From contig NC_088322.1 of the NCBI RefSeq assembly GCF_910592395.1, positions 15,559,431-15,623,430 of the forward strand: a stretch of DNA of 64,000 bases, read 5' to 3'. The DNA comes from Lineus longissimus (taxonomy: Eukaryota > Nemertea > Pilidiophora > Heteronemertea > Lineidae). Every line of letters starts with the position of its first letter. Within the stretch, counting starts at the first letter, position 1. Both the position numbers and the translations under genes were made by a program. This document shows, one piece after another, positions 1 through 13,100 of this stretch. Under the pieces are notes generated by a model, which ran no database searches, had not been told where the DNA came from, and saw only the letters and a list, made by a program, of their open reading frames with translations.

Positions 1-206
1 CATCCTGTTGTGGGTGTTATATGGTTGTATTTGAGTAATGTCAAAGTTCTCACATACAATCAAATGTGCCTTGTCAGCCATTGTCCTTGTCGCATTGAGA
101 CAACTGAAATAGTTGTACAGAAAATCCCACTCAAAACTCCAAGAATTGGAAACCTGTATCCAGTAACATTATGAAAACATCTATTATGGGTGTCTTGTTG
201 TTGCAG

Positions 207-3200
207 ATTCAGAGGAAGACAGTAAGACACGAAAGAGAAGCAGCAAGAAGAAGAAGAAAGACAAAAAACGAAGTAAGAAGAAGGCAAAGTCTAGTTCAGA
301 CTCGGATGACAGTGACGTCAGGGAGGTGTCACCCAGACATGGCAAAGGCAGGCTAGATAGGCGGAGAAGAGAAGGGAAGGAGAGTCCTGACAAGCGACAG
401 ACTGCAAAGCCGAATCAGCACGGCCATCGTAGGAGAAGAAGTAGTGGGTCTAGTGATAGTGACTCTGATTCAGATTCTGAGCCGGTTTTGAATTCTGTAG
501 TAAGTAAGCCACAGCGTAGAGGGCGTGGGAGTGAATCCCCTCGTCGTAGAGATCGTAGGAGTCGCGAAAGAACGCCAAATAGTCCTGATCGCTCACGTAA
601 TGCTGTTCGCAGTACCGTGACTGTTAAAGATGCTTCTAGTTTTGGGAAGCGCGAGAGATCTCGCGAAAGTCCAGATAGATCGAGGAACTCACGGAGGTCT
701 CCTCGCAGTCTTGAAAGATCTCGTAAGTCACCTGATAGAAAAGATGGAAGGCGTGTTTCAGATGGGCGAAGCGATACAAGGGGTAGTCCTGATAAACGAA
801 ATAGAGAAGGTGACCGGAGCGAAGAAAGGCGTAGGAGTCCAGAAAGACGGCTGTCTCGTAGTAGTCCCAAAAGACAGCAGTCACGGAAGAGTCCAGATCG
901 TAGACAGTCTCGTGGGAGTCCCTCCAGAGATCGGAGGTCCCTTAACAGCCCAGATGGAAGGCGTCGGCCAAGTAGTCCAAGCAGGGATCGAGGATCCCAT
1001 AGGAGTCCTGATAGGGAACATCGGCGTAGTCCTAATAAGGATCAGAGATCACGTGGTGGTCGTGATAGGCGACATGATCCAAGCAGTCCAGATCGTGATG
1101 CTGAGAGGAGGCGTAGAAGTGATGTAACTCCAGAGAAGGGCAAGAAAACAAGTCCGGTTGAGCGAAGGAAATCTCTTGTTTCACCAGATTATGAAAATAT
1201 GGTCCAACTGCGGCCACCACTGCGTCCAAGGGAGCAAGAAAGGTCACGCAGGGGCAGGTCATCCGAGGATGAAGGGGACCGGAGAAGAAGCCGTGAGGTT
1301 GAGATGCGCAGGGAGAGTCGTGGGAATGAGAGTGGGAATCGTGACCGGGAAAGAGAGCATAATGAAACGGTCATAGGGAGAGGTGGTAATGAGAGACGAA
1401 GCACAGGGGTATCTTCCCGTGTGGAGAGAGCTCCAACTAGAAATGAAGCAGTACGGAAGCGAAGCACCACAAGTTCCAGTGCTGATAGCAGTAGTAGTAG
1501 TAGTGAGGAGGAAACTAGAGTGGTTCGGGTGTCAAAGAAAGTGGAGTCAGTTATGAAACCCCCTGCGAGTCAGATGCCCAAGGATAGAAGGAGTGAAGGT
1601 GGCGTGGAAAGAGGCCGCGAGAGGGATGGGGAGCGTAGAGGTGTTGATGGCAGGGGCCCATCTGGAGACCGGCCAGAGATGAGCAGGAAAGGGGAGGATG
1701 CAGCTAAGCGTGGGTGCAAAGAAAGGAGTAGAGATGAAAAGGAGAGAAACAACTGGGAACTGCCAAGGAGAAGTATTGCAGAGACACCTGAATCCCCACC
1801 ACCAAGAGGAAGGGAGGTTGGAGAAAGAGGAAGGCAGGGTGAGCAATCTGGAACAAGAGAGAGAATGGAGAAATCTTCGCAAAGGAGGAGCAATGAGAGG
1901 CAGGAGGGTAGGTCACAAGAGCGTGTCCGAGGTCAGGATGCCAGGGTTGAGAGGTCATCCAGGAAGGAAGAGATGGGCAGCAGTGATAGGTCGGCAGAGC
2001 GAAGGCCTGGAACCATGAGACCTGGTGAACGAACACCAGTGGAACGTCAAAGACAGAAAGCGAAGGAGATACCAGCTCAAGTTGGGAGAGGAGAGGTTAG
2101 CCGTCAAAAACGGGATGACAAACCCAGACTGTATTCCAGCAGTAGCAACAGTAGTAGCAGTGATGAAAGTGATAGAGAGCAGCTCCCAGGTCCTAAGCAA
2201 CGAAGAGCACCATCCAGCGGTAGCAGTGATGATGGCAAAGGTCAGGTTGCTAGGCAACAGAGAGTGGCACGATCAAGCAGTAGTAGCAGTAGCGATGATG
2301 GTAAAGGGCAAGCTGCCCAGCGACGGAAAAGGGTGTCATCTAGCAGCAGTAGTGATGAAGATCAAGCTCCAGTTGCCAGGCAACCGAGGAAAGCAGTTTG
2401 TGGTAGTGATGACGGCAGAAGACCTGTCGCCAGACAACAGAGAAGAGCGCCCTCTAGCAGTAGCAGTAGCAGTAGTTCTAGTAGCAGCAGCAGTAGCGAG
2501 GATGGCAGACCAGCAAAGCCATCCGTTAGTAGGAAGCGCAATAGTTCTGATTCCGACAGCAGCTCTGATGATGGAAGAGCTCCCCCTAGGAGGCAACTGC
2601 AACAGCATAGTTCAGACGATGAAAGGCACCTGGTTCGATCCCAAAAGCCTGGTAGTAGTCGTGCTAGCATTGCAAGTCGGGAGAGCGCAAAGGAAAGACT
2701 CCTTGTGCGCAAGGAAGATCGAAGTGCTGGCATGAGTAGTAATGGCAAGGTGCCGCCACCTGTTAGCAGGGCTAGGGAGTACTCGAGCAGTAGTTCAAGT
2801 AGTGAGGAAGAGGAACGAACAATACGACGCACAATAAAGTCACCAGCTTCGCGAGGTAAAGATGGTAGAGGCATGAAATCACCGCCAGAGAGAGAATTCC
2901 GAGACAGACGCGAAACAAGGTCGCCTGTGCAAAAGGGCAGGGACACACCAAAATCACTGTCACTGAGAGACAGGGCACCAAGGGCCAGAGATACTCCTAG
3001 GTCTCCTCCACCAGGTGACAGAGCTCCAAGAACAAGGGACACACCCAGGTCACCAGAGCTTAGAGACAGAGCACCCAGAAGCAGGGACACCCCCAGATCA
3101 CCTGCACCAGCGGATAGAGCTCCACGAAGCAGAGACACTCCTAGGTCACCACCCCCAGGGGAGCGGGCTCCAAGAGCTAGAAACATACCAAGGTCACCTG

Positions 3201-4429
3201 TACCCAGAAATAGAGGAACACAGAGGTCACCAGCACCAAGAGCCAGGGACACACCCAGGTCACCTGCACTTGGTGACAGAGCCCCAAGAGCAAGGGATGC
3301 TTCAGGGTCACCTGCACCAAGAGCCAGAAACACACCGAGGTCACCTGTCCAAAGAAACAGAGTAGCTAGAGGCAGAGAATCATCAAGCTCACCTAGGCCA
3401 AGAGCCAGAGTCATTCCGAGGTCACTGTCACCGGGAGATAGGGGAATTAAACAGAGGGTACCACAGCAGGAGAGGGAGATGAGGCGTACCATTCGTCGCA
3501 GTCCACCCAGGGTGCAGCAACGGCCTGGCCGCAGTGCCCACAGTCGATCGAGTTCGAGTAGTGATAGTGATGTTCCAAGAGCTGGGCGGCGCCAGCAGTC
3601 AAGTTCAAGCAGTGGAAGTGATAGGAAGCAACAGAAGCGCACCCAAGCATCCAGTTCTAGCGCAAGTAGTAGCTCCAGCAGCGAAGATGAGAAGCGTCCT
3701 GCGACTAATAGGGTGCCAGCCACCAAGAAGACACCGCCAGCAAAACAAACTATGCAAAACTCGAGTAGTAGTAGTAGTAGTAGTAGCAGTAGTTCTGATA
3801 GCGAGGTTGAGCCACCGAGGAAGGCACGCCAGTTTAGCTCAGACAGTGACTCGGATAATAGAGTTAAAAAACGTCGCAATGTTTCAAGTTCAGAGGACGA
3901 GTTACAGAGAAATAAATTGGATAAGAATCGTAAGAATGTTGCCAGTGCAAATCGAAGTAATAGAAATGAAAAGGAACTGCCAGCTGGGTATCGAGAGGAT
4001 AGTAGGGAGAGGATTGGGGTGAGAAATGATGAGCGCTATGGTGGGGTGAGGGGTGGAAGACGAGAAACCGAAGGCGATCGATATGATGATAAAGGTGGGC
4101 GAGGAGGTGATGTTCGGAGATCTGATGACTACCGAAAAGATAGGGATCAAAACATTCGTCGTGAACGGAGTCCAAATTTTAAAGATAATCGTTTTGAACG
4201 TGGTGATGGTTATCAGCGGGAAAAAGAGGTGGAGTTCCAGAGATCAGCCGAAAGAAATAGCACTCGGGACAATCGCGATAGTTATGCTAAATATCGTGAT
4301 AGGTCTCGATCTCCTGTCGAGCGTTACCGTGGTAATGATAGAGGGCGCGAAAATAATCGTGAAATGAAGGGGCGCTATGAGAGAGATGGTGACCGTCGTC
4401 GTGAAGCGGTGGCCAGGCCACGTCGGTAG
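207..4429 (+). CDS. Terminal coding exon of an SR-rich nuclear protein (SRRM/NKTR/PPIG-like), 5' partial
   Basis: This is the last coding exon of an arginine/serine-rich protein. A splice acceptor (TTGTTGTTGCAG) ends at 206, and the frame is open from the split codon at 207-208 to TAG at 4427-4429, about 1,406 residues. The reading starts with a Lys-rich basic stretch, then hundreds of residues of RS, SP and RSPDR motifs, acidic 'SSSDSD'-type clusters, poly-Ser runs of up to 15, a 16-residue 'RDTPRSP' repeat block (2942-3430), and an RGG/DR-rich C-terminus. There is no globular domain, signal peptide or membrane segment in this exon. Such RS domains usually sit in splicing or nuclear-speckle proteins and are phosphorylated by SR kinases. 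The family is uncertain: SRRM1/2, NKTR/PPIG cyclophilins and other RS proteins share this composition, and the diagnostic N-terminal domain lies upstream of the window. An internal ATG at 326 is not the real start, because coding composition continues upstream to 207. Confidence 0.85.
2453..2503 (+). repeat. AGY-type poly-serine codon run
   Basis: A run of AGC/AGT/TCT codons encodes 15 consecutive serines followed by an acidic residue. A similar (AGT)n run is at 3762-3798 (12 serines). These are trinucleotide-repeat-like coding tracts likely to vary in length between alleles. Confidence 0.8.
2942..3430 (+). repeat. In-frame 48-bp (16-residue) coding tandem repeat in the SR-rich exon
   Basis: About eleven degenerate copies of a unit reading roughly D-T-P-R-S-P-x-P-x-D-R-A-P-R-x-R. 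Some copies are shortened, and no copy breaks the frame. Each copy offers SP and TP phosphosites between arginines. The repeat has expanded at the DNA level but codons vary between copies, so it is not a very recent expansion. Confidence 0.85.
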
Positions 4430-5145
4430 AAATCACACATAATCATGTCGCATGTAAACAGGCCTTTAATTGAGAATGCTGCGATTGCAGGGTAGCCAAG
4501 AGTGTGTTTGCTGTAAGGACATGTTACATATTTTGAAAAATCATGCAACAGAATGGTTACCGGTATGTGGCTTGTAACCCAAAGCTATATGAGCATGTGG
4601 ATTACTCCATATTCCCTAAATGCGACTTACTACCCATTAGTGAAGGGTCTCATATTTTCACTGCATTTAGTCATCCAAGATCTCTGTTCTTTTAATTTTT
4701 CCAACTTAATAGTTTTCTTATTAAAGGGGGACTAAAGGTTGATGCTCGGGTTCTCATTTGTGGTCTCCAAATAGTGAATATGCACCTTCACAAAGCTGCG
4801 TCTAGTTTGAAGTTGTCAGAAAGATATTCCTCACACGAGCATGATTATACATTAGTTGATGTACTGTGAAATAGTAGAGACACCGAACAGTGGCCTCACT
4901 TCACCTGGCTCTTTCCTGTAGTCTCTCTGCTCTTTAAGTATTGCTGATGCATTTTATATTTGAATGATTCCTGTCGCATATCAACCGGTGTTCTAATATT
5001 AAGTTGGAAAGAAATTATATTGCAACGTTTTACTATTCTACAACCATTGTCGTGTTTGACAGCACAGTTATAACATGATTAGGTCGGTCACACAATGGTT
5101 CACTTATGTCTTTATTGAAATGATGAATTATCCCTTTCAATGAAA

Positions 5146-5151
5146 AATAAA
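5146..5151 (+). terminator. Candidate polyadenylation signal of the SR-rich gene
   Basis: First canonical AATAAA downstream of the stop at 4429, giving a 3' UTR of about 740 nt. A second AATAAA lies at 5699-5704. No transcript evidence is available to choose between them. Confidence 0.5.
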
Positions 5152-6387
5152 GAAATCTGTGGATGGAACTCAATACAAGTGAACTGACTGGGGTTTGAAT
5201 TGTAAAACTCATTGTGTGTTTTGGGTGTGGTAATAGCCCACCACTGAAATGTAATCTAACGGTTGACCATTTTCGGTCTAGATGTGCATGGCCGAATTAT
5301 GTCTGGCTGTTCTAAAATTATTGTCGTGATTCCATGACATCTTACACATAACCAGAGGCACATGAAGATATCAAAGTCGTAGCGATTTCATAGCTCCATC
5401 ACGACAAGCAAACATTACATTACTCTTCTGTCCAGGGTTTACGGGTGTGTGGTTTATGTTGGGTGAGACTCTGGTATCCTAAAGTGCCTGTGATCGCACA
5501 TTTTAATGGTTGTCTTTGTGGGCAGAGGGAATATCCTTTGTATTCGACACTTCTCAAACATGTCAGACATGACTGGTTATCTCATTCATTGTGCTGCCAT
5601 CTTTTAGATGTCCGGGTACCAATATACTGCAGGTTTTGTAAATGATTGTGTTCGACCACGCTTGGTAATGGGAAGTTTGTGATGTTAAACATCTGAAAAA
5701 TAAAAACCTTTCTGTTTAATTTGTCTTCTGTGTTCCTCATTTTGAACCAGGGCTTCCACATTATCTGACCTCCCTTGAGGAGAACATGTCTCATTATCAC
5801 CATGGTAAATCCACAACACAACTGTTGCAGGGTTGGCTCTTTGAATTTTTTCCTCCTAGCCACTTTTTAGCCAAGTGGCTGTCACTTTAAGCCATATTGA
5901 GTCGGCGCTAGCCATAAAACCTTTCTTTTTAGAGACTTCCAAATAATCGAACGATTCGAGGAACCCGTGACCGGAGACGCCATGGCAACGAAGCGAGCGA
6001 GAAACGAGCCGATAATGCATGCGTAAGGCGACCAGCAGCGCCACCAAAATCCCTAGGGGCAACGGGTAGTACTACAATGCAGACGATAGCAACCGTACCA
6101 CGTGTAATAGCGCGGCCGCCCGCAAATATGATAAAGTTTGACTGACTGACGATCGTTCCTTGGTGTGGAAGTGAATCTTTTTGATAGACTGATCAATTTT
6201 CGCACAATACTCTCTCGCCAAATCATGACAATTCAAATTGAATTCGCAAAATTTTTAGCCAGACATTGTTTTACATTCGCCACTCATCTGCTCATGTGCA
6301 GCATTCGCAAATGGCGAAAATGCGAACGGGCGCGCCAACCCTGCAACTCACCATGGTAAAAAAGATGGAGCAGCCTAGCCCGATGTA

Positions 6388-6489
6388 GTCTGGTTGTGAC
6401 TGTCTCATCTCGCTCACAGTGCAGACAGTACTCACGATTGAGCGTCCTACCTTGATCTGGTCTGGTTGTGACTGTCTCATCTCGCTCAC
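6388..6489. repeat. 30-bp direct repeat pair
   Basis: The same 30 bases (starting GTCTGGTTGTGACTG and ending TCGCTCAC) occur at 6388-6417 and 6460-6489, 72 bp apart, with partly similar flanks. This is a local segmental duplication. Confidence 0.85.
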
Positions 6490-7054
6490 GTCGCAACCAA
6501 GGTCAATAGTTAAGAGAGTAACTGGCAATGATTTGCTCAGTGTGCGTCGCACTTGCGATCCATTGCTGCTAAAATATCGACCAGTGTACATTGTCTTTTA
6601 AAATTGTCGCAATGAATCACCCATCCACTTGACTTCATGGCACAGTTGTCTTCAATACTCCGCCTCTCGATATATCAAGGAGTAAAACAAGTCTGGTGTC
6701 AAGATGTCCACTCGATCCAGAAGAGTCCGTATCCGTATTTTTGAACACGAGGACAATCATTCGACTTTGTTTACCAAGCAAAATTTGTCACACTTAACTT
6801 CTTGGAATTGGTGATAATGAATGATAACTGCCATAATCATGATGTCATTACGGATATTGAGATAATGGGTCATTCAGGCACTTGATAGTCTTTGTGGTCT
6901 GATAGGCTCAGTTTTGCTGATTGTTGTTTCGTGCCGGTTTTCTAGCATAGACCATCACACTAAGATAAAGTGAGAAGACCAGAAGTGTGTCCGTTAGTAT
7001 TACTGGGTTGTGACTGTATCCACTGGATTAGCAGCGCCAAGGAGTGTGGACGGA

Positions 7055-7151
7055 ATGGACACGTCTTACCGAGATGGGGCTTTTCTGTCTGTTTGCGTGT
7101 GCGTAACAATCATCGTTCAAGCTGTCACTGGAGATAACATTGACTGCCAAG
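7055..7151 (+). CDS. CCP gene exon 1: signal peptide
   Basis: ATG at 7055 opens MDTSYRDGAF followed by a hydrophobic core (LSVCVCVTIIVQAV) and a likely cleavage after VTG. The exon ends at CCAAG|GTAGGT, phase 1, matching the next exon. Confidence 0.75.
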
Positions 7152-10100
7152 GTAGGTTCATCATTCCTTGCAACCGAACAATAGGGAGGGCCTCTTTTTC
7201 CAGGGAACATTAGCTACTATTACACCGGCTGTTCGCTAAGGAAATGTCATCATGGGTCATCTTGACGACATGCATAGTGTGAGAGAAATATTGTCTTAAG
7301 TCAATTTTGAAACCAGTTCTGTGCCGTCACAACCGTGGACTTTAACGTAATGCATCCTTGTCACAACCTTGATGGTAAAGACATCCGTTATTATACGACA
7401 ATAGTGCAGTTTAGACTAATAACCTTGGACGTAAACGTATACACTTCGTTTCAACTCCATCGTACTAAACTGGAGAAAAACAAAGTCGATGATTAATATT
7501 TTGCCATTGCGTCCTCTTTAAGATGTTCAAGATGTTCAATGCCTGCATCCCAATGTCACGAATGGGGAGGCAAAACAACTGCCTGTCTCCATGGATATCC
7601 AATCAACTGTTGCGACACCATTCGGCGACTACGGTGACTATGGTCAAGCAGACGACACCGTCGGTGGTTCTGAGTCCGTATACGGAAATTATGACTACGA
7701 CACGAACGGGAATGTTATTCCCAAATATCCTCAACATACCCGAATGACGGTACGCTGTAACCGTGGTTACATCTTCCGGGCGAACTTCACCGGGGTGATA
7801 ACGTGTCAGAAATCGTCTGCTGCAGATTGTGGCATCGGGTGGAGTGAAGACACGTCGACACTGTGTTCTCCCGGTGAGTGCAAAGTCTCTACTATTCCGT
7901 ACAATAGATTAATATGCTGTGTGTGAGCCCCCCCCCCCCCCCCCAGCTTACAAGGTTTTAAAAAAATACCGAATCAGCAACCTCAGCTTGAAGGCAGAAC
8001 TTATCACAACAACCTGCACTCCGTCGAGTCAGCAGTGGTTACAAAATATGCATGATAGTTGATTATGGAGCAGACATGAGGAAGGCGTAGTCACAAACAT
8101 GACGGTAACACTCACCAGACATTTTTCACGACAAAGTACATGTATTCTTTTTATAGCTCTTTGCAACCCGAAAGCTCTGAAAAACGCTAAACTGACGGGT
8201 GGCATTTGCGATGACATGGATGACAACACGACGTTGACCGACCTCGTCCCCATGAACCAAACCGCCTGTCTCAGGTGCGAGGATGGATTCCGACTGAGTG
8301 ATGTTACAGGGACTGAAGTCCCATCATTGGTGATCAGATGTAATGAGACAGGTCAATGGGATGCAACAGGAAAGTGCACCAATGCAATAGGTTTGTGTAG
8401 GCTTTTTTTGCAAAAATCAACTTGGAGCCGTCACATCGTATTGACAACTTAATCGGCTCCTTTTGCTGTCGCGCATCTGGGTAAGTCACCCGTCATCAAT
8501 CTCCTAATGGGAGGACTCGCTGCATTTGCTGCCTCTTACCAGAAGAGACCAAACGGAAGAGGGCAGAGTCAGTACACGGTGGAAGTATTACTAAGCAACC
8601 GTTAACAATGGCGAGGCTAGGAGATTACCATGTCAAGTGACATATTGCGGCACGAATTGGAATCGCCTGCTGAGGACCATCCTCGAATACCAGAGTCAGT
8701 CGAACGCTGCTCCCACGTTAGTGCCGAGAGTTACACTGAAGTTCAGGATGACAAAGGAATGAGACCCGCGCTACTTTTTCTAGATGATTTTCGAACCTTT
8801 CACCAATAATTGTCCCTGGCTTTCGGTCTCCGTATTTTGCGAAGCTTACGGAGGATTGTACTCCGCCTGTGCAACCGCATATCAATCGTGGTGTTGATTC
8901 AAAGTCCTTAAAGGTGTCCCGTACCAGAACTCAACCTGTTTGTCTTTCTTCCTTTTCAGCATGTCCCAAACTGACAAAGCCGAGATACGGATTCATTCAC
9001 TCCTTCAGTCGCCTGTCCCGCGTGGTGTTTGGCTGCGACGATAGGTTCATCATGGTGGGGAGCCCCAGTCTGGAGTGCGAACGAGGCAACTGGTCGGCAC
9101 TGCCTCCTCTCTGCCGATTCAAGGGTGAGCATGTGAACCAACTCAAGAATCGGGAAATCTACTGATTCTGATGACATGGAGACTAAATAAGAGGTCGTTT
9201 TGCTGACGATTTTTGAGCGTCCTCCACCTACGCAAGGTGCGTTCAGGCGGATAATTCTTCAGCAAATCTTGGGCCCACGCTGATGTTCATCCTGAGATTC
9301 AGTTCTTTTCTTCACTCCAACATCATAACGGTTTGAAATATCGAGAGAACCACGAGGATGGTTAATGTTCAGCTTTTGGGGGTCAGGATCAACATTATTG
9401 GAACGATATCTTATCCTCTATATTACATGTATTTGTCATCCCACCACACATTGCACTACCCCTATTTTCAGCCTCTTGCCTGACGAACACGCTCCCCAAC
9501 GGGAACATCTCCGTCGACCCGAGCAAGATGGGCTCCGGGCCCTGGGTCAGAAACAGCACCAGCGCCACCTTTACTTGTGAGACAGGCTTCACCCATCTGA
9601 CAGACAGAACATCTATTTTTTGCGTGAGGGGAGAATGGATGCCGAAACCAAGATGTGTCTTAGGTAAAACATCCTTTATTCCTCTTCGATTCCAACGTGG
9701 GGAATATCAGCCCGCTTTTTGAGCTTTCACTGATCTGATAGTGCGGCAGGTCGGACTAGCGGAGCCTCGGTTGCGAAACCTCTCTATTAGGCAGAGATAT
9801 CGGCGGTGTCGTAGGTACATGTAGTTCGAAACCTCTTTGTGAGGCAAACAGAGTCGTACAGATGTGCCAAACTCACTAGAGGGCCAGGACGGCCGGACGG
9901 TATAGTCGCAGATATTGCTGAAACCTCTGATCTAGTGTGACAAAACGGGGACGTAGATATGCTGAACCCAACTATGACTATTGTACGAAGACGAAGTCGT
10001 CGATATTGCTGAATCTCTCCGGTGTATCGATATTCCCTTTCTTCCAGACAAGCCGTTCGCCTGCCCAGTGTTCGGTGTCGTTGCTCACGGCACAGTCAGT

Positions 10101-13100
10101 CTGACGACCAGTCGCATCCTGCCAGGAACTGAGGCCAAGGTATCATGTGACTCCGGGTTCACACTCCAAGGCTCAGCCAACAGAACGTGCCAGGAGAATG
10201 GATCTTGGAGCGGGGAGAGTAGCTCATGTATTCAGATGAGTGAGTATCATATCCGGGGTAGAATGGTAGATGTGACAATCAACTCTTAGCCACCCCTCCC
10301 TGGTGGTCTTAGCCCAAGTCCAGTGGCCTTTAAGGAGCTTGTAAACACTGATGAAATGACAGGAATCACTGCCTGGAGAGTGTAGTAATGACGGGCGGTC
10401 CTTAGAGACGCCGCATCTAAATTTCATTTGCTCCAACAGAGTTTGGATCATCTAACTAATATGTGTGTCATCGAGTCACATTTAGATTTCATCCACAGCA
10501 CAATGCAGTGCGCCACCTATCGTCAACAATGCATTCGCGCCAACGGCGGAAGCCTACATGGAGGGTGAAGTCATTCGATACAGGTGCTCTCCTGGCTACA
10601 TGCTGATTGGCCAGAGTAGGATAACCTGCTCAAAAAGTGGATTATGGTCCGATGTTGACTTTCATTGTCGAAGTAAGTTCTTTCTAACGTCATCAAATTA
10701 AGAACTTGAGTTTCCTATAATCGGTTAAAGATGTATGCAACCTTTCACCGTTCCGGTTGTGTCAAACGCATCGGCTAAAAGCAACCTCCATACAATAATT
10801 TCGTCATCTGTCGAGTAGCGGCTCCTTTGCCATAACGGCAGATGAGTGTTGACCATTTCCTGGTTCATATATATATACTTATACATATACATGCACAGAG
10901 TTTAACATGCTTTCGTTTTATGCGAATTGTTCACAGCTGTGTCCTGCGGCACGCCATCCAGTATCCGAAACACCATACGAGAGGGCAACAGCTTCCGTTT
11001 CGGTGATTACGTGAACTACAAATGCCGACCCGGGTTCAAGATGACGTCTGGAATCCTCACTAGCAGGGTGTGCCAACCGAACAGGAGATGGACTGTCATA
11101 GGTATGAGGTGTGAAGGTACGTTGAAAAAGAATGCGTCCGGGTCACTCGTTCTGTTGTGACGTCATCACAGCACACCACCTTACCAGACTATTGCATTTG
11201 TGAAACATGGCTGCAAAGTTCAGACATCGTCTCAGTCTCAGTGCTGAACTACATTCTTTACACTGCGACTTCGTGGATCATCTCGTTCGTTCTACTAACT
11301 GGATGTGTCAATAGTTCAATGTTTCGGAGCGGGGGTTGTCCTGTAGTACAAAAGCCCGGCCGTGTCCAGCTGTCGTAATCAAGCCCTTCTCAGGCGCCCA
11401 CATCTCATTGGAATACTGACAACGTCCCTTTATATTTGCAGAAGCCCTTTGCCCTGCCCTGCCGCATATTCCCCACGGTACCCTTGAACACATCAGCGGA
11501 TGGAGTTGGAAGTACCGCTCCATCTATCGGTACGTCTGTGACCGAGGGTATAAGTTCTCCGGTGCTGACTCTGTGGAGTTGACGTGTGGAGGGAACCAGG
11601 GGTGGGATAGGAGTGTACCAAGTTGTGAAAGTAAGTGAAAGTACCAGTTCCCTCGACTAAAGCGCAAGCATAGTGCTATCCCTATTTCACAGCGAAGTAC
11701 AAGACCGTGGCCCTCTAGTTTTTAGTTTTCTGTATGGTACATGTATTTCAAAATTGCTTCACTCTTTGTTGCTTTAATATCAGTGAGTAAGGCTGGTAAC
11801 AATTTTAGTTATCATCGGCGTTTCTCACTGAAAGTTAAAACTTTCTCACCATCTTTCATGGAGTGATATCAGCTGAGTGGTGGTCGCATAACCCTCTAGT
11901 TTTTAACCTTCTTTACGTTCAAACGCATCCCTACGTCCGGTATCAGCAGACTCTGGTATAAGTGAGTAATGCTGGTAACAATTTTACTATCTTTTTTATA
12001 TCAGCCGAGTGGTGGGCGCAAGGGCCTCATTTTTTAGCCATAATTTTACAACAACAGCATAATTGGTGAACCATTCTCACCACCGCTGAGCACCAAGTCC
12101 ATTCACCTCTTCCTCGAGTAGCAATTCAAGCCTTCCGGTCAGTATTGGCGCCGCCAATCGGAAGACATCTATCATGCTTTTTCAGCGTAGAAAGCATGGC
12201 CATGATTGGGTGGAGGGCTTCTGACAGCAAAGTGAGTGGGATATGAGTGTACCCCGACACCCGAACGGGTCTCTCGTTTTAAGCCCTTAAATGAGATTAT
12301 TTTGCGTTAGGTAGACCTATAACCTAACGCAAAATAATCTCATTTAAGACAACAAACATCGCTAAATATCATTTTAGTTGTGAAGTGCCCCCTTTTGACA
12401 CCCCCAGCCCACGGGGTTCTAAAGCCGAACGGCAACGCCGATGATGGAATGGAGTTCGGCACCGGGTACGCCGTAGGCTGTGATCCCGGTTACAAGCTCA
12501 AAGGGAAAGAGCCTGGCGAGGAGCTACTCTGGCTATGTCAGCGCGATGGGACATGGAGCGACGAACAGGCCGAGTGCCAAGGTAAGGCAAAAACCGATCA
12601 AAAACCATCGAGACTTGGTTGAACCATATCGCAGCTGTCACACTGGCGCATTTCGCATTGTTGTATTACCCACCTCAGTCCACATGTTTTGTCCGCGGTA
12701 CTGGTCTTCGCGCAGTCAGCCGTGGGCATTTCATGGCAGAAACAGAGTTGAAATCCATGATGTCATGCGACGAGATTTGTTCCGCTGCATAACGTTCTGC
12801 AAATTACCGTGAGCCTTCCGTCTCTACTGCAGCCATGACTTGTCCCGGACTGACAGTTCCAAAGCACGGTAAATTGACACGCCGCAGTGGCACTGGCGTG
12901 ACTGATGCCGAGTTCGCGTACGGCTCAGAGTATCGCATAAGCTGTTTTTATGGTTATAAGCTGAGGGGGACAGAACCTGATGGCGTCATCTGGAAGTTGT
13001 GCCAGAATGACGGAACCTGGAACAATGCTGATGACGCCTTTTGTGAAGGTGAGCTGGAGGTAACCCTATCACTGGCCCTGATCGAGCGTATTCAAAATTC

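Larger units (their letters stand above)
4430..7054. other. 3' UTR then intergenic DNA
   Basis: No coding exon could be supported. The region holds the 3' UTR of the SR-rich gene, a CpG-rich patch at about 5930-6130, and a 30-bp direct repeat pair at 6388-6417 and 6460-6489. Short open frames here lack coding character. Confidence 0.6.

Noticed and set aside
2362-3879. A 505-residue open frame on the minus strand, rich in Leu/Ser
   Set aside because: It is the antisense shadow of the SR-rich exon; RS codons read backwards give Leu/Ser/Gly with few stops. No splice or start context supports it.
7927-7945. Homopolymer C and G tracts (also 18558, 19450, 26495, 39402)
   Set aside because: Simple tracts of 12-18 bases, common in such genomes and prone to sequencing error; no function inferred.
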